Shown in pieces: positions 1-11,940 of a DNA stretch of 64,000 nt. The translations under genes and the position numbers were made by a program. The first letter of the stretch is position 1; each line of letters begins with the position of its first letter. Under the pieces are notes generated by a model, which ran no database searches, was not told the origin of the DNA, and was given only the letters and a program-made list of their open reading frames with translations. Location of the stretch: positions 1 to 64,000 of the forward strand of contig JAANBB010000130.1 of the NCBI GenBank assembly GCA_014621425.1. The letters run 5' to 3'. Source of the stretch: Cylindrodendrum hubeiense (lineage: Eukaryota > Ascomycota > Sordariomycetes > Hypocreales > Nectriaceae).

Positions 1-1262
1 CGTCGCCGCCACCCGCTGCACCCGCTCGGAGAGTCATCTCCCACCCGTGAGTTAGATTCCGAGCTCACCTCGCACACATCTCTTTCTAGCAGGGATTTAC
101 GAGTCACAAGGAATCATCACGATTTGGCAACCCGATTTTGTGGTGAACTTGGCGCTTTCTCCTCGCGTATCCGTAATTGCTCGCACTCGCCGCTTTCGCT
201 CAAGGCACGAGTCAGCGGCTGATCCGGCACCGGTCGACTTACGTGGGGTACACTCGGCAGAGTGATCTACCTCGACGCAGCGGAGTCTAGGCTGCGCAAC
301 TTGGACCTGTGAACTAATTCCACTATCTTCTTGCGCTACGACGGAAATACCCCGACTCTTGCACGCCCCCTCGGCGAACATCCAACGCTATCCCGCTGCT
401 TCGATAAGCGCAGAATCCCACTGTTCGGCGCCCACTGCACTGGAACCGGCCACCTGGAAGTCGCCATCTTCCAGCCAAAGGGAATTTGCCAGAGTTCGTT
501 GCCTCGCCGGGGTTCGCTCATTCTGGGCCTCTCGCTGCTGCAGTCGACGCAGACAAGGACCAGCCGCCTGCCAGTCGGTCCCACCTCGCATCGAGTGCTG
601 GGTCGCGCCAAGTTGCGGAGCTCGTCCTGTCCATCACTCCGTCATTCATTTTGGTCAAGGGCCCTATAAAATTCTTCGGTCCCGCACCTGCTCTCGTCGT
701 CCCCGTCACGACAGAAGCTTTCTCGGGCAGACACACACGCACGCCCCCCCTGCACTGCCTTGAGTCGCTCAGAACAGACAAGAGTCAGTGTTCGTCGCCA
801 GATACACTTTAGCACCCCCTTACCCATCTCGGCATCAGGCGCTAGACTATCTTGGACCTGGATTCTCGGCACAGTCCACACTACCAGTCCCATTCAATAT
901 CGCACTATATTAGTGTGCGCTCCCCAAGCAGTACCATCGACTTTAGCCCCCTCGACTTTTGTGATCGTGGACGAGCGCAACCATCCTTGCCTAGCCCCTC
1001 CTCCCCCCCCAGCACGATCCGCGCCCAAGACCTGAGCCTAGCTCCTCGCATCACACACTTAACCATAAACCTACCCTTGGCCTCACAACGACGCTACTAC
1101 TGCCGCCGCCAACATATACCGCCGCGCCGCCGCGAGTCTCTTTGCAAGCGCTCAGCCATCACCCTTCTTTCCCCTGTTACCGGACAAACACCAACCTGAC
1201 GCGGGCCTGGAAGCTAAACCTGGCTGGCTATCACCCTATCACCTGTCCCGTGGAGCTGTAGC
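1..1262 (+). promoter_or_regulatory. con7 upstream region and long 5' leader
   Basis: No convincing gene is seen. The stretch holds a TATA-like box at 665-671 (TATAAAA after GCCC), followed by about 560 bases of C/T-rich sequence running into the con7 start codon at 1263. This pattern fits a promoter with a long 5' untranslated leader. The small open frames here show no family resemblance and overlap on both strands. Confidence 0.5.
665..671 (+). promoter_or_regulatory. candidate TATA box of con7
   Basis: TATAAAA lies about 590 bases before the con7 start codon. If used, transcription would begin near 700 and give a leader of over 500 bases. It is the best TATA match on the plus strand upstream of con7. 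Confidence 0.4.
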
Positions 1263-2867
1263 ATGTTCTTGGTGCCAACACAACAACCTCACAACTTTGT
1301 TGATAACCACGCTTCACTTCACTCCTCCAACGTTCAACTTGGCTCCGAGGCGACCCTAGACACGCTCCTCAGCTCCCCAAGCTCTATGGAACGCAGTGCC
1401 CCGGAGTACTCGCAGTCAGGTTTGCCCTCGCCCTATCCAAGCAACTTCGGCGACAGCAATTCTGAAGAGTCGACCGCAGATCACGCGTCTGCTGCGCAAT
1501 ACCCGGTTAAGCAAGAAGTCAACTACTCCACGTCGGCCACCCCTACTTCCGAGTACGGCGTCTACCCCCAATCTGCGCGATCAGGATCTTTCCCAGAGCA
1601 CCACATCCAGCGTTCATACCATCCAGCCAGCAGCACCAGCAGCGGCGGTATGGCGCAACAACAGAACAGTCCGTCTATGCCCCAGCAGGATGGGCGAAAC
1701 CATCAAGGCCACTCGGTCAAGTCTGACAACGATGTTCCTATAGATCCATCCATCGCCGCGCCGAGTCCGACTTATCCCTACGGGCAGCACTCGCCTTACG
1801 CGCCGAACCCAGACATGTCGCATAGCTACTCTCACCCCAGCGGTGGCATGTACGCCCAGCCGCGACCAGACTGGGGCGGTTACGGCCAGCACGGAGGTGC
1901 GCCGTTGACTCCTGGCCACCCTGTGTACGCCCAGTCGCCTGCCTCGGCTCCTCCCCAACAACGACCCAACCAGGTATGTGAGAGAATGAGAACCCAGCCC
2001 CGATTGCGACCGCGCGCATTGAAGAGTGTGACGCGACCCGACTGGCGCGTCTCTGAGATGAACTTGGTCTGGTGTCGAAACCAATCGACATTCTTGACCA
2101 ACGCCAAGGAGAGATCGAGTGCCTGGGAAACATGACTACTTTTCGCAGTCGCGTCGCTCAAAGCCAATCGATTTGGTCGATCAGAAAAGCTAACGCAGGA
2201 AATCTCTAGGTCTACTCCTTTGTTCCCATTCCTGGCGCACAACAGCACAAGCGACCTCGACGACGATACGAGGAAATTGAGCGAATGTACAAGTGCGGAT
2301 GGAATGGCTGCGAGAAGGCGTACGGTACTCTGAACCACCTGAACGCCCATGTCACCATGCAGTCTCATGGTCAGAAGCGAACCCCCGAGGGTAAGTTGCT
2401 AATTTGTTAGAGTGGTGGTGACTGGTTAGCTGATTTTGATTCCCAACAGAGTTCAAAGAGATTCGCAAGGAGTGGAAACAGCGAAAGAAGGAAGAAGAGG
2501 CCCAGCGCAAGGCTGATGAGGAGCGCCAACGCCAGGCCGCTCAGGCTCAGGCTGCCCAGAACGGCGGCGACCCTCAGGCCGGTCCGGATGGAGCTCCTAC
2601 ATCCACCTATCCTGGATCGCGACCAGTCCAGCTGCCTCCTATCGGCTACCAACCCGCACAGTACCCTCCACCCCCTTCGGCGGGAGTTCCCCAGCAGTCT
2701 TTGCCAGACTACAACAACCACATGTACCCCAATTACCAACCCCATTCACCCTACGCTCAACCCAGCCAGGGAATCTACAGCCAATGTAAGTTGCACTCAT
2801 AGAGATGGCGAAAATGGACATTGACTGACGGGTTGCAGCGAATGGAGCCCAGCCCCCTAGCCACTAA
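1263..2867 (+). CDS. con7: Con7-type C2H2 zinc-finger transcription factor
   Basis: Four exons: 1263-1973, 2210-2390, 2450-2785, 2839-2867, joined in frame by GT-AG introns of 236, 59 and 53 bp, giving 418 aa. The N-terminal 237 residues are low-complexity (Ser, Pro, Gln, Tyr). Exon 2 carries the conserved core, beginning VYSFVPIPGAQQHKRPRRR, with a single C2H2 finger: Cys266, Cys271, His284, His290 (C-x4-C-x12-H-x5-H). A charged helix (KEIRKEWKQRKKEEE) follows, then a Pro/Tyr-rich tail. This core matches the fungal Con7 family. In Magnaporthe Con7 is a nuclear regulator of conidium shape, appressorium formation and cell-wall genes; the same role here is inferred from family. Identity is from recognition of the core, not a search. 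The first Met is chosen because the upstream frame is leader-like. Confidence 0.88.
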
Positions 2868-4841
2868 TTCCGGCAGGGAAGCATGGATTTACGGACCCTA
2901 GAGTAGGAAAGTCACCAAAAGTCAGAATGGAAAAGAAAACCCCGCTGTACTATATCGGACTCCCACTGCATTCACATGCCGTCCGTCTACATTCTCATGG
3001 CCTGATGATCCGTTTTCTCGGCAAAGGGCATCTGCCACGACGACATCAGTTGAGGTGGACTTCGCTCACCGTTCTTCCACCTCTACGCCTGCTTTCGTCG
3101 GTCATGAGAATCAACTCGTCCTGGCACTAGTCATTGACGTGAAGGCACGCGTGTCTGTGTTTCTTTTCATTTTTTATTATTTTTTCTTATTTGGACCATG
3201 ACCCGCCTGAACGTCTCTTTTATGGTTCTGTCCCTTCAACGTTTTCTTCGGAGTTTCCGCATATATGCATTCATGAGGGCTGTGGGGGTATCTTCATTTA
3301 ACGCGATGAGCATAGGTGGCCGGTCTAGGGCGGTATAGCGCTGGCGAGACTTCCCTAGCTGCGTTTGGGGCGTCTGTTCAGATGGACTGCGAAAGCGTGT
3401 TTCTATCAGGCAGCACCCGGAAACAGCATCGGTCCTCAGAGATGAGTATCGATGGAAGTGGTTTGACGACTTTACTTTATTATTATTTTTGATTTTGGTC
3501 ATGTTAGTGTCTGAGTTTATACCGGCGGAAAGGAAATGGATAGGAGGAGAGATGAGTCAGTCTTGAACAGTTTGCGACTGTGTATGATGAGACAGTCGAG
3601 GGCGTGGGAGGTGGATAGAGATCTGCTCATGCATTTTGATGATTTGGGGAGAGAAGATTGTGCATGACGTTGACGTGCGTGTGTGTCGTCCGTCCGTACT
3701 TAGAAGTCGATACAAGAAGGACAATGACAAAGAGAATTGTTTCGGCCAGATTTTGAGATTACCTACCCAGTGATGACGTCTTACATACATTTGAAGATGT
3801 CGATTTGTTGTTTTGCGTTGCAGGACTCTCATTGAATTAAGGAGACCGACAGAGTCCTGGAGACGAGGACGAAACTGAAAGGTTGCGAGGTTAACAAGAC
3901 GGCAGAGTCTCAGGCATCAATAGACACAATGCAATGCAAGGCTACACTTGAGTTGGCAGGCACATTTCTGAAGGAAACAACAGTGATCCCGGAGACAGAC
4001 ACTGGACGGAAAAGTCCGGTTGGGGATGGCGAGGGCATGGAAACAAGACCGGGAATGGGACGCTTTTTGACCTGCAGGAAGCAGACAGGCCCATGATAAT
4101 CAATACTACACACGACATGGTATGGCGGCACAATACATGGATCTCTCTGTATTACATGCTTTGGGGAAAACGGCCCTAAACCACGACCCCCCATGTATCC
4201 GTATCCATGATGCGGGTTTAAGACATGGCGACCTTGATCTGGGGATCGGGTGGCGCTGAGCCTTAGACAGAGAGGGAAGAGGTTGCGGTTGTGTGACGAC
4301 GCTAAGGCGGCTATGATTTTGGACCATGTACGAATAGGCAAGGTAGATGGTTTTTCAGTGTTGGGCTGAAAAAGCGTGGGAAAGGCGGGCAGGGGGGCGT
4401 GGGTTGCAAGTCACACATGGTTCGGCCCAGAAACCGAGACAGATACACATCCGGGCGGATATAGGGAAATAGAGGGTGGATGTGTTTTTGGGTTGGCCAA
4501 TTGTGAATTTCCTTTGTGGTTGATCTGCTTGTGTTTCGTCGGAAGACTGCGAACTGAGCGAACGATGAGCCGAGGAGGTTCAGTTGAATCAGATATAGGC
4601 ACAGCATGTGTTGGGTAGTACACGCAGATGCGGGACATCCCATGTCGGGAATCGAGGACCAGGAAGGGAATGATGGGATGAACCAGGCCAGGGACTGTGC
4701 CGCACTAGGACAAGCACCAGGAGGAGATGTACCAACACATGCGATATGCGATCTGCGAACGAATGCATCGGGGAAATGTTTAGAGACAGGGACAGGGAGG
4801 CGATCGGGGTGTGTGTGACTGACTGTCGAGCGAAGCCTGGG

Positions 4842-4894
4842 GCAGACGGGAGACGGCAGACGGCAGACGACAGGCCACAGGCCACAGGCCACAG
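4842..4894. repeat. short tandem repeats (AGACGGC and CAGGCCA units)
   Basis: Two adjacent small arrays: about three copies of a 7-mer AGACGGC, then a 7-mer CAGGCCA repeated three times. They lie in the gap between con7 and AAR2. Confidence 0.7.
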
Positions 4895-6108
4895 ACATGA
4901 CAGCGGGCGGTCCCACGTGGAGACGGACGGGGCGATGCCGCACATCAACAACTGCATGCGCGGGTACATCTGGACACACAGGCACACGCATATTACAACC
5001 AAAAGGCCCCAAGAACCGGCCCTGCAGACGAGCTAATGTCTCTGTCGCTCCTCTGTACGGGGGCCAACCTGGAGGGGGCGTGTACTGCGTAGGGCTAGGC
5101 AAACGGGGGCGGTACCTTGGGAGAACCAGGCGAGGAAAACAAGTGTGTGTGACGCCGTTGCGGATGGACAAGGGGGGTGCCCGGCCATGAGGCGGAGCCG
5201 CGGAGCGCTAGGAGAATTTAACCGCTAAGAGACACATGCACGTTCGCACTGCGGCGCAGATATAGGTAGACACATTCGACACCATACATGGGCACTCGCA
5301 TTGTCGGCTGTGGCGCGCAGGGACACGGATGTAGTTTTGCAGGGGAAACTAAGGTAGGCAAGCGGGCGGCCATGTGCCCAAACAAGTAATAGATAGGTAC
5401 CCTAGGTAGGTAGTTCACGGCCCGTGTTTTTCGCTCCCGGTTTGTTCACGACTTAGACTATTGCGAGACAGAGAAACCCCCCAACCACGCTGTGCCTGCA
5501 CCGTGCCGTACCTAGTCTCGGCGCGCCCAAGGCTGAGCCGCCACGTCGATTTCGGTGTGGGTGGCGAGGCTCTGTGATTGATAAAAAACGCCAAGGTATG
5601 TGTAGCACAGAGCGGCTAGTTTAGTTCTGGTTGATTTTCTGTACGACCTGTCTTAGACCACATCTCGTCACATCGCAGCACACCCATTTCCGAGCGAGGG
5701 TGGGGATGTGTGGGTTTAGTCGATGCGAACAGAGGGCGTGCAAACGCATAGATGCAGGCATATCGTGCGAGGCGTGCGTGGGGTTTCGAGAATGGGGAAC
5801 GGCTAGCAACCGAACAGGGCGTTTCGTTACATTTATTTACACATACACCTGGGCGGTAGTTGGGCTACCTTCTCTACCACGTAGTTCACTGCCTAGGTAT
5901 GCATGCACTTGCGCCGCCGAGCAACTAATAGCCAACCTAAGCAAGCCAGGGACTATAGAGGGCCGCAAGTAAACTAAACCCCTAAAACCGCCCAGACGAC
6001 GAACTAGTAGGGGAGGCAACAACAGCGAAAGCCAAGCGACCCCGGTCGACACGCGAAACCCGACGGCGCCAGAACCCAAGCGAAGCGAGCACCAAGCCCC
6101 TCCAAAAA

Positions 6109-6143
6109 CCAGCACCAACACCAGCACCAGCACCAGCACCAGC
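6109..6143. repeat. CCAGCA tandem repeat
   Basis: About five to six copies of the hexamer CCAGCA with one imperfect unit. The array is intergenic and gives long chance open frames rich in Gly/Ala/Cys/Trp on the minus strand. Confidence 0.75.
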
Positions 6144-6183
6144 GGCCAGGGTTTGGCGCGACGTGCGGTGCGTGCATGGCGTT

Positions 6184-6207
6184 GCAACGTGCAACGTGCA
6201 ACGTGCA
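6184..6207. repeat. GCAACGT tandem repeat
   Basis: Three copies of the 7-mer GCAACGT, about 40 bases after the CCAGCA array. Confidence 0.75.
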
Positions 6208-7666
6208 AGGCCACCAAAGGGACCACCAAAAAAAGCCCCGACGAGCAGGGTACCAGGCCATTCGGTAGCTGCCGTTGACGCGGCGGCGTGGCGGCATCTT
6301 GAGCGGGGAGGGATCCATACAGTATAACAGATCCAGGCCTGGGAAGGGGGCCCCAGTGAATAAAGTACCCGGCCTTGGCTGCCTTTTTTTCCTTCTTCTG
6401 CCCTTGTTTCGTCTAGTCCCGGCGCTGGGGGTGTGTGGGCGTGGTTTGCGCGCGTGTGTGGCCTGACGCTGTTGATATGGAGCACCCGTTACATCGTCCC
6501 GGTTTTTTTGGTGTGTTGGTTTGGAAAGGAGCCGGCAGTTACGAAGCGGTTTAGTAGGCTGTGGGGAAGAGATGTGCACCCGGTTCGCGAAGACGGATCG
6601 GGGAGTTGGTGTTTTCGCAGAGTTGAGGCATATCTATTTGTGTATTGGATGTCTTGGGAAATGCGCCCATGTTGGGGTCGGTTGCTGCAGGATAAAATGT
6701 TTACAAGGGGAATTGAACCTCACTACAGAAACTGGACTGGGAGCCTGCGTTGTTTTTCGGGTCCCTCATCTCGTCATTGCGCAAGACAACTAAGTGTATG
6801 CGATAGTCGTTGAATAGGTTCCGGGGGACGGGGGACGGACGAGGCCAATCGGCCGAGAAACCCGGAGGAGAGGGCCGGATGAGGACGACGATGAGTAGGC
6901 CGAGGCGGAGCTGGTGTCGTACAAATAAGGACTGCGGCAGAGGCTTGCGGGGCAAGGGGGGTGTGCTTTGGCAGTGGCAAGCCCATTTTAACTCAAGATC
7001 GACAGGAACAAATGGCCAGAAATGACTTTCACAGTGCATCCTGTGCAATACATTTTATCTTGTCAGGTGGAAGTGGTCGCAGCTGTGGCGGACGCATGGG
7101 ATGGGGGAGGCGCTGGTGCCAGGCACAGCTCTAGTGCTTCGGGAAGCCACAGAGAGTTGGAACCGACAGGCGAGGAGGTGAGAGTTGCGGGCTGTGGGTG
7201 GTGCGAAATCTTGATTCATCTTGCAACATGTATACTGCATGGTAATTGCTCTTATCTTCCCAACCTCTCTGCACCTTTGGGGTGTCTGGATGCGACCGGG
7301 CGAGGGTATGACGTGTGTCCTGCCGTGTCTGTGGCTGATGACGAGAACCTGCTTCGACGTCGTGTCGTAAACAACCTGCCCACCTCCCACCTTCTTCTAC
7401 CCTCTACGGCCAACTGATTCCCGTCAACTTGCAAGATATAAGGCTGGAAATATCCTCAAACATCCAATTTTGTGCTGCCTCACCCTCTCCACTGCTGCCT
7501 TGGGTGGCACTGATCAAAGCTCCCGCTGCTTTTTTGTGTTTTTTTTTTCTTCCTCAAACTACCCCGCCACGCCATCAACGTTTCCCTGGCTCAACCCAAC
7601 AACATCACTTCCAGCAGGTCAACCTAGCTCAAACCAACCGACTTTCACCTAGCTTTCATCCTGATC

Positions 7667-7674
7667 TATAAAAG
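7667..7674 (+). promoter_or_regulatory. candidate TATA box of AAR2
   Basis: TATAAAAG lies 87 bases before the AAR2 start codon, preceded by a pyrimidine-rich tract. Spacing suits a start of transcription near 7700. Confidence 0.55.
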
Positions 7675-7760
7675 ACTCGCGAGGACACCTGTGTCAGTAG
7701 CAGACGTGTCGCCCCGTACACATACTCGCCTTCCCGGCAAGCTCACCAACTCCAGCTGGC

Positions 7761-9302
7761 ATGGAGGCCAACACTGCGCTGCCGCATCGCATCCCCCGGC
7801 TCACCAAGTCAAGCTCTACCGCTTCTACTGGGGGCGCTTCGGTCAAGTCGGTTTCTGTCATTGGCGCACACCCCCTTGGGACTCTACGTGTTCATGAGCC
7901 TGTCGACTCGATGATGGAGGAGGAAGACGATGACGACGATGGCCCTCCTCCTTTGGATCCCCTCGTTGGACGAGGCACGCAACAGCAACACAAAACCTCA
8001 CAGGCAAGCTTAAGCAGCTCGCTTATTTCTTCAAACCGGGAATCTCTGAGACATAATATGGGAGGCGGCGATGTTGTTCTCATCCTTGATCTCCCAGAAC
8101 TCTTCACAGTCGGATACGACTCACTATCCTTTACGGCCAAGCACTTTGGCGGTGTCAGAGACATCCCTCCCGGCCCCCATTTCTTCTGGGTTGCCCACGC
8201 AAGCGGCCTCTCTGCTCGCTGTGGTTTCTGGATTGTCGCAACTGGGGTCGATACCGTTCATGTTATGCAATGGGACAAGTTCAACGAGGTCCTTAGCGAG
8301 TCTGCCCGCGCCGAAGCCCGCATTCAGGCCGACAACCTCGACACCTTTCACTCCAAGCTCGTTCCTTATTCCGACCCTTCAGCTGTCAATGCTGCTCAAG
8401 GCAACTTGTTACCGTCTGCCTCCGAAAGGAACTTCAAGATGTGGGAGCAGCTGACAGGGAGCATCTCTGAAGGCGTGCTGAGCCGTATTACCGGACAGCT
8501 TCGCGACAACTGGACAGTTCATACCAGCGACCGCGTTAATGGTTCGATCCTCATGACTGCGGAGATGGAGCTCGACAGGTCCATCTCTACGTCACTGATC
8601 AAGACCCGCGAACTCAACTTTACCTTCAGCCAGCAGTCCAAGACATACACGATAGGCAACACTGGAGCTGACCGGACACTCGACGCTACTGATGCGACGC
8701 CCTACATCACCTCCCTTATCGACAACTCCAACAATGGCTTGACCCCCGATGACATTATTGGCGACTTTCAATTCGCCTACGTCGTTGGCATGCACCTTGG
8801 CAACGACTCGTGCATTCAGCAGTGGTGGCACATGCTCCTCAAGCTCATTCTCAGAGCCTATCTCCTTCCTGCTCGCCGCCCTGTTCTCGCCGCCGCTTTT
8901 ATTCGCTCCATCGCAGCCCAGCTCTCCTACAGTACTTCTTGGCTGGATGGTTCCGTTCTCGACTACTCGGAATCTCAAACTAAGGATCTGCGTCTTGCCC
9001 TCACTGTCTACAAACGCCGCCTCGACGAGCTCCTGCTTGGCCTCGGGACTCAGGTATCCCCCGATCAGCTATCCGTCGGCACCGCCTTTTCCGGGCTCGA
9101 AGCCATGGTCGTTTCGGAGTTGGACTGGGATCTCCGTGGTGACTACCTACGCCGAGGTAATGTCATGATGGAGGATGGTGAGCAGGTGGAGCTCGAGATT
9201 GCCGACTTCGAAGACGAGGATGAGCGTGGTGAGTGGGCTCCCGAAGTGGTTGAGCTAGACGAATCTGGTCGACAGCGTGACCTGGTCTCGTGGAACGACT
9301 AG
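7761..9302 (+). CDS. AAR2: AAR2 family U5 snRNP assembly factor
   Basis: Uninterrupted 513-aa frame. The AAR2 family signature starts near residue 102 (GDVVLILDLPELFTVGYDS) and runs into FGGVRDIPPGPHFFWV. The C-terminal half is helical and ends with the family-type stretch around LDWDLRGDYLRRG. In yeast Aar2 binds Prp8 in cytoplasmic U5 snRNP precursors, holding off Brr2 until nuclear maturation; the same pre-mRNA splicing role is inferred here. An N-terminal extension of about 100 residues with an acidic run (EEEDDDDD) is not part of the usual domain. No intron is needed. Confidence 0.9.
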   Translation: MEANTALPHRIPRLTKSSSTASTGGASVKSVSVIGAHPLGTLRVHEPVDSMMEEEDDDDDGPPPLDPLVGRGTQQQHKTSQASLSSSLISSNRESLRHNMGGGDVVLILDLPELFTVGYDSLSFTAKHFGGVRDIPPGPHFFWVAHASGLSARCGFWIVATGVDTVHVMQWDKFNEVLSESARAEARIQADNLDTFHSKLVPYSDPSAVNAAQGNLLPSASERNFKMWEQLTGSISEGVLSRITGQLRDNWTVHTSDRVNGSILMTAEMELDRSISTSLIKTRELNFTFSQQSKTYTIGNTGADRTLDATDATPYITSLIDNSNNGLTPDDIIGDFQFAYVVGMHLGNDSCIQQWWHMLLKLILRAYLLPARRPVLAAAFIRSIAAQLSYSTSWLDGSVLDYSESQTKDLRLALTVYKRRLDELLLGLGTQVSPDQLSVGTAFSGLEAMVVSELDWDLRGDYLRRGNVMMEDGEQVELEIADFEDEDERGEWAPEVVELDESGRQRDLVSWND

Positions 9303-10237
9303 GAGTGGCGGACCATAAAGACGATCTGGACTCCGAGGCATTGGAGAAAACGTGCAGGGGGAGTGGCCGCCGAGCGGTGGCGGCAATGGCAGCGAATACG
9401 CTCGCGCCGATACTGGCTTCACCAAGATAGACGGAGGTTGGTGAAGACACGACGGGAAACAGGATACGGTCAGACCAGCAAGTGAAACTTGTGGGATGAG
9501 TGTGCAAAGGAGGAGGACATGGATATCACACAGCACTAGAAAAAGAGAGTCATGGCATGGGAGGAGTTTGGAGTCTTTTTGAGTAATCCTGGTATGGGCG
9601 GGGTAATAAATACCATAATGACAGTGGTGGCAGCATTGAGTGGCTTTCTGAATAGAGTATCTCTTTAATATCTGCTCTGCTCTTGGGTGATTCCTCCTTG
9701 AAGTTGAACAGAAGTATCCAGATATCATGGCATAAAAGGCTCACGATGGCGTTATTGTGTGTCTGAACATGTCTTTAAACGATAGCAGCACGAATAGTCT
9801 GATCTTCCCCTCAGCGGTGTACATATCGGTGTGGTATCGAGTTTGGCAGCAAAGTGGTTTTACAGACCCAGCGCGGATACTGGAGGATATATTTACGGCA
9901 TGCGTCCTGGAGCCAACAGAGCACATCATGCGACTCTCACAAAACATTTCAGTCACCGAGGTGCAGAGTCCAGGGCAAGTTGAGCCATTTCATTGAGCAC
10001 ATCACAGTCTCATGCAGGATGAACCCCGTCGTTAACTTTGAAGATTTCATTTGCCTGCCAGATCCTTTACAATCCGCCAAAAGCAAGGCCATGCAAATGC
10101 CAATGGGAAACCCATTCCCAGACCAGGGAATATGTGACTCCGATCCCTTTTCCGCACTGCCCACAACACCAACTGCCACGCCCACACGGCGTCCGCATGA
10201 GCGTGGCGCGCTGCTCCGTACTCCCCAGACCGACCGT
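9303..10237. other. intergenic region between convergent AAR2 and uS9
   Basis: The two flanking genes point at each other, so this should hold their 3' untranslated regions. The open frames here run antisense into the uS9 gene and have no supported identity. I see nothing else. Confidence 0.5.
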
Positions 10238-10877
10238 TTATCGGTAAGACTTCTGGAAGCGGGCGCGGGCACCGGGACCACCGAACTTCTTGGGCTCGCA
10301 ACGACGGTTATCGGCGACGAGGAGGGTACGGTCGAACTGGACAAGAGCCTGCTTGAGGAGGTTCTTGGAGTGCTCGTCGACGAACTTCTGGTAGTAGGCG
10401 ATGAGGGACTTGGCAATGGCTTGACGGACGGCGTAGATCTGCGAAGTGTGACCACCACCGGTGACGCGGACGCGGATGTCGACGTTGGCGAACTTGTCGA
10501 GGCCAACAACCAGGAGGGGCTCGTAGACCTGAAGTAAAAAAAATCTCAGCATTTCGTTCCATCTCGCCATGTGGCAACCAGCGGCCGCGGAATTTCGTTC
10601 CAAGCAATTTTGAATTCGATGGTGGGATGGTGTTCACGGCTCGCAGAGGGCTCAATTATCGTACCTTGAAGCGCAAGATCTCGGGCTGGACGAGGTTGAG
10701 GGGGCGGCCGTTGACCTTGACAAGACCCTTACCGGCCTATTTACGAATTCATCGTTAGCATTTCGTGATCCCATATCTTCAAAGTCGCAACAGCGGTTCC
10801 CCACGAACCTTGCAGTGGGCGACGGCGGTGGCCGTCTTCTTCTTGCCGAAGCATTGCACGCTCTGGGTCGTCGACAT
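10238..10877 (-). CDS. RPS16: 40S ribosomal protein uS9 (S16)
   Basis: Three exons on the minus strand: 10877-10809, 10736-10665, 10528-10238, giving 143 aa, the usual length for fungal S16. The protein starts [20 protein letters not shown], contains [18 protein letters not shown], and ends with the basic [10 protein letters not shown] tail that reaches the decoding site of the small subunit. Both introns fall at codon boundaries. The gene is head-to-head with eL32, the two start codons being 376 bp apart, so the pair is very probably co-expressed from one promoter region. Confidence 0.97.
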
Positions 10878-11253
10878 GATTGCTGATTGTCTGGTTGCCG
10901 GAGGTGCTGTGAGGTTACGAGCTGCGGGACGTGTTGAGATGGTCTAGCTCGCCTGTCGATTTTTGCAAGAGAGAGGGTTTGTGCCCTCCGAAAACGCTAG
11001 GCCGCTTTGGGTGGGGGCCTGGGCAGCGCACCACCGCCTCCAAGAAAAAAATATGGTGCACGTGATGGAAACCCTAAGCCCTTGGACTTAGCGTCCGAAT
11101 TTGACATTGCCAGAATTTCGCCTCGCCAGAACCTCACGCCGGATACTATCACAGCCAACCAGCCCGTCGACTAACCCGCAGTCAAGGTACGAACCACCTC
11201 CCTCGAGACGACAGGATTATCGCGAGATCAGAAATACTGACCCTCTCGTCCAG
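10878..11253. promoter_or_regulatory. bidirectional promoter of uS9 and eL32 genes
   Basis: The 376-bp gap separates two divergently transcribed ribosomal protein genes. It contains a CACGTG palindrome (11059-11064) and, five bases on, an AAACCCTAA telobox (11069-11077). In several ascomycetes Cbf1-type and Tbf1-type factors act at such sites in ribosomal protein promoters. Their use here is inferred. Confidence 0.7.
11059..11077. promoter_or_regulatory. CACGTG plus telobox pair
   Basis: CACGTG (11059-11064) and AAACCCTAA (11069-11077) sit five bases apart in the shared uS9/eL32 promoter. These match the consensus sites of Cbf1-like bHLH proteins and Tbf1-like telobox binders. Confidence 0.6.
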
Positions 11254-11940
11254 ATGGTTTCCGCCAAGCAGCACGTCCCCATCGTGAAGAAGCGTACGTA
11301 CACTTGCCCGCGCAGCACCCGCACAATTTTCCCCGCCGCCCCGACCGGTCGTTACGATGCTCGACGATAGAGATTGGAGATGGAATTATCTTGGGAACAT
11401 GGATGTTGACTGGTGTGTGTGCAGGCACGAAGCGCTTCGCCCGTCACCAGAGTGATCGGTTCAAGTGCGTGGACCCTAGCTGGCGCAAGCCCAAGGGTAT
11501 CGATTCCCGAGTCCGACGACGATTCCGCGGTACCATTTCCATGCCCAAGGTATGTGGCCTCTTTCCTGCGACTGCTAGAGAGTTTGAATGCTCTCTGGTG
11601 GCCTGCGTTTTAAGATGATGGACAGGTTGTTGACAATTTCGATTCTAGATCGGATATGGTTCCAACAAGAAGACCAAGTTCCTCACCCCCTCCGGCCACA
11701 AGGCTTTCCTTGTCAGCAACCTTAAGGACGTCGAGCTTCTCCTCATGCACAACCGCACCTTCGCTGCCGAGTACGTTCATCCCGAAATCCCGATATTCTT
11801 GTGTCCGAACCACTTTGCTAACAGCACACAGGATTGCCCACAACGTCTCGTCGAGAAAGCGAATTGACATCATTGCCCGTGCGAAGCAATTAGGCGTCAA
11901 GGTCACGAACCCCAAGGCGAAGGTCACGACCGAGGTGTAA
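11254..11940 (+). CDS. RPL32: 60S ribosomal protein eL32
   Basis: Four exons: 11254-11293, 11425-11549, 11649-11770, 11832-11940, giving 131 aa, the normal length. The spliced protein reads through [28 protein letters not shown] and [20 protein letters not shown], the standard eL32 blocks. It is a structural protein of the large subunit. The 40-bp first exon and several small introns are typical of fungal ribosomal protein genes. It is divergent from the uS9 gene across a shared promoter. Confidence 0.97.

Larger units (their letters stand above)
2868..7760. other. 4.9-kb gene-free interval
   Basis: I see no supportable gene on either strand. The open frames (for example 286 codons on the minus strand at 4311-5171) have skewed Pro/Arg/Cys composition, no start context or intron pattern, and no family resemblance. 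The interval holds short tandem repeats at 4842-4894, 6109-6143 and 6184-6207, and the AAR2 promoter at its right end. It may carry the con7 3' untranslated region or untranslated transcripts. Confidence 0.5.

Noticed and set aside
4311..5171. 286-codon minus-strand frame in the con7-AAR2 gap
   Set aside because: Pro/Arg/Cys-rich, crosses short tandem repeats, no family resemblance, and overlapping frames are open too.
9854..10537. 227-codon plus-strand frame
   Set aside because: Its second half is antisense to uS9 exon 3; the first half is intergenic without recognisable content.
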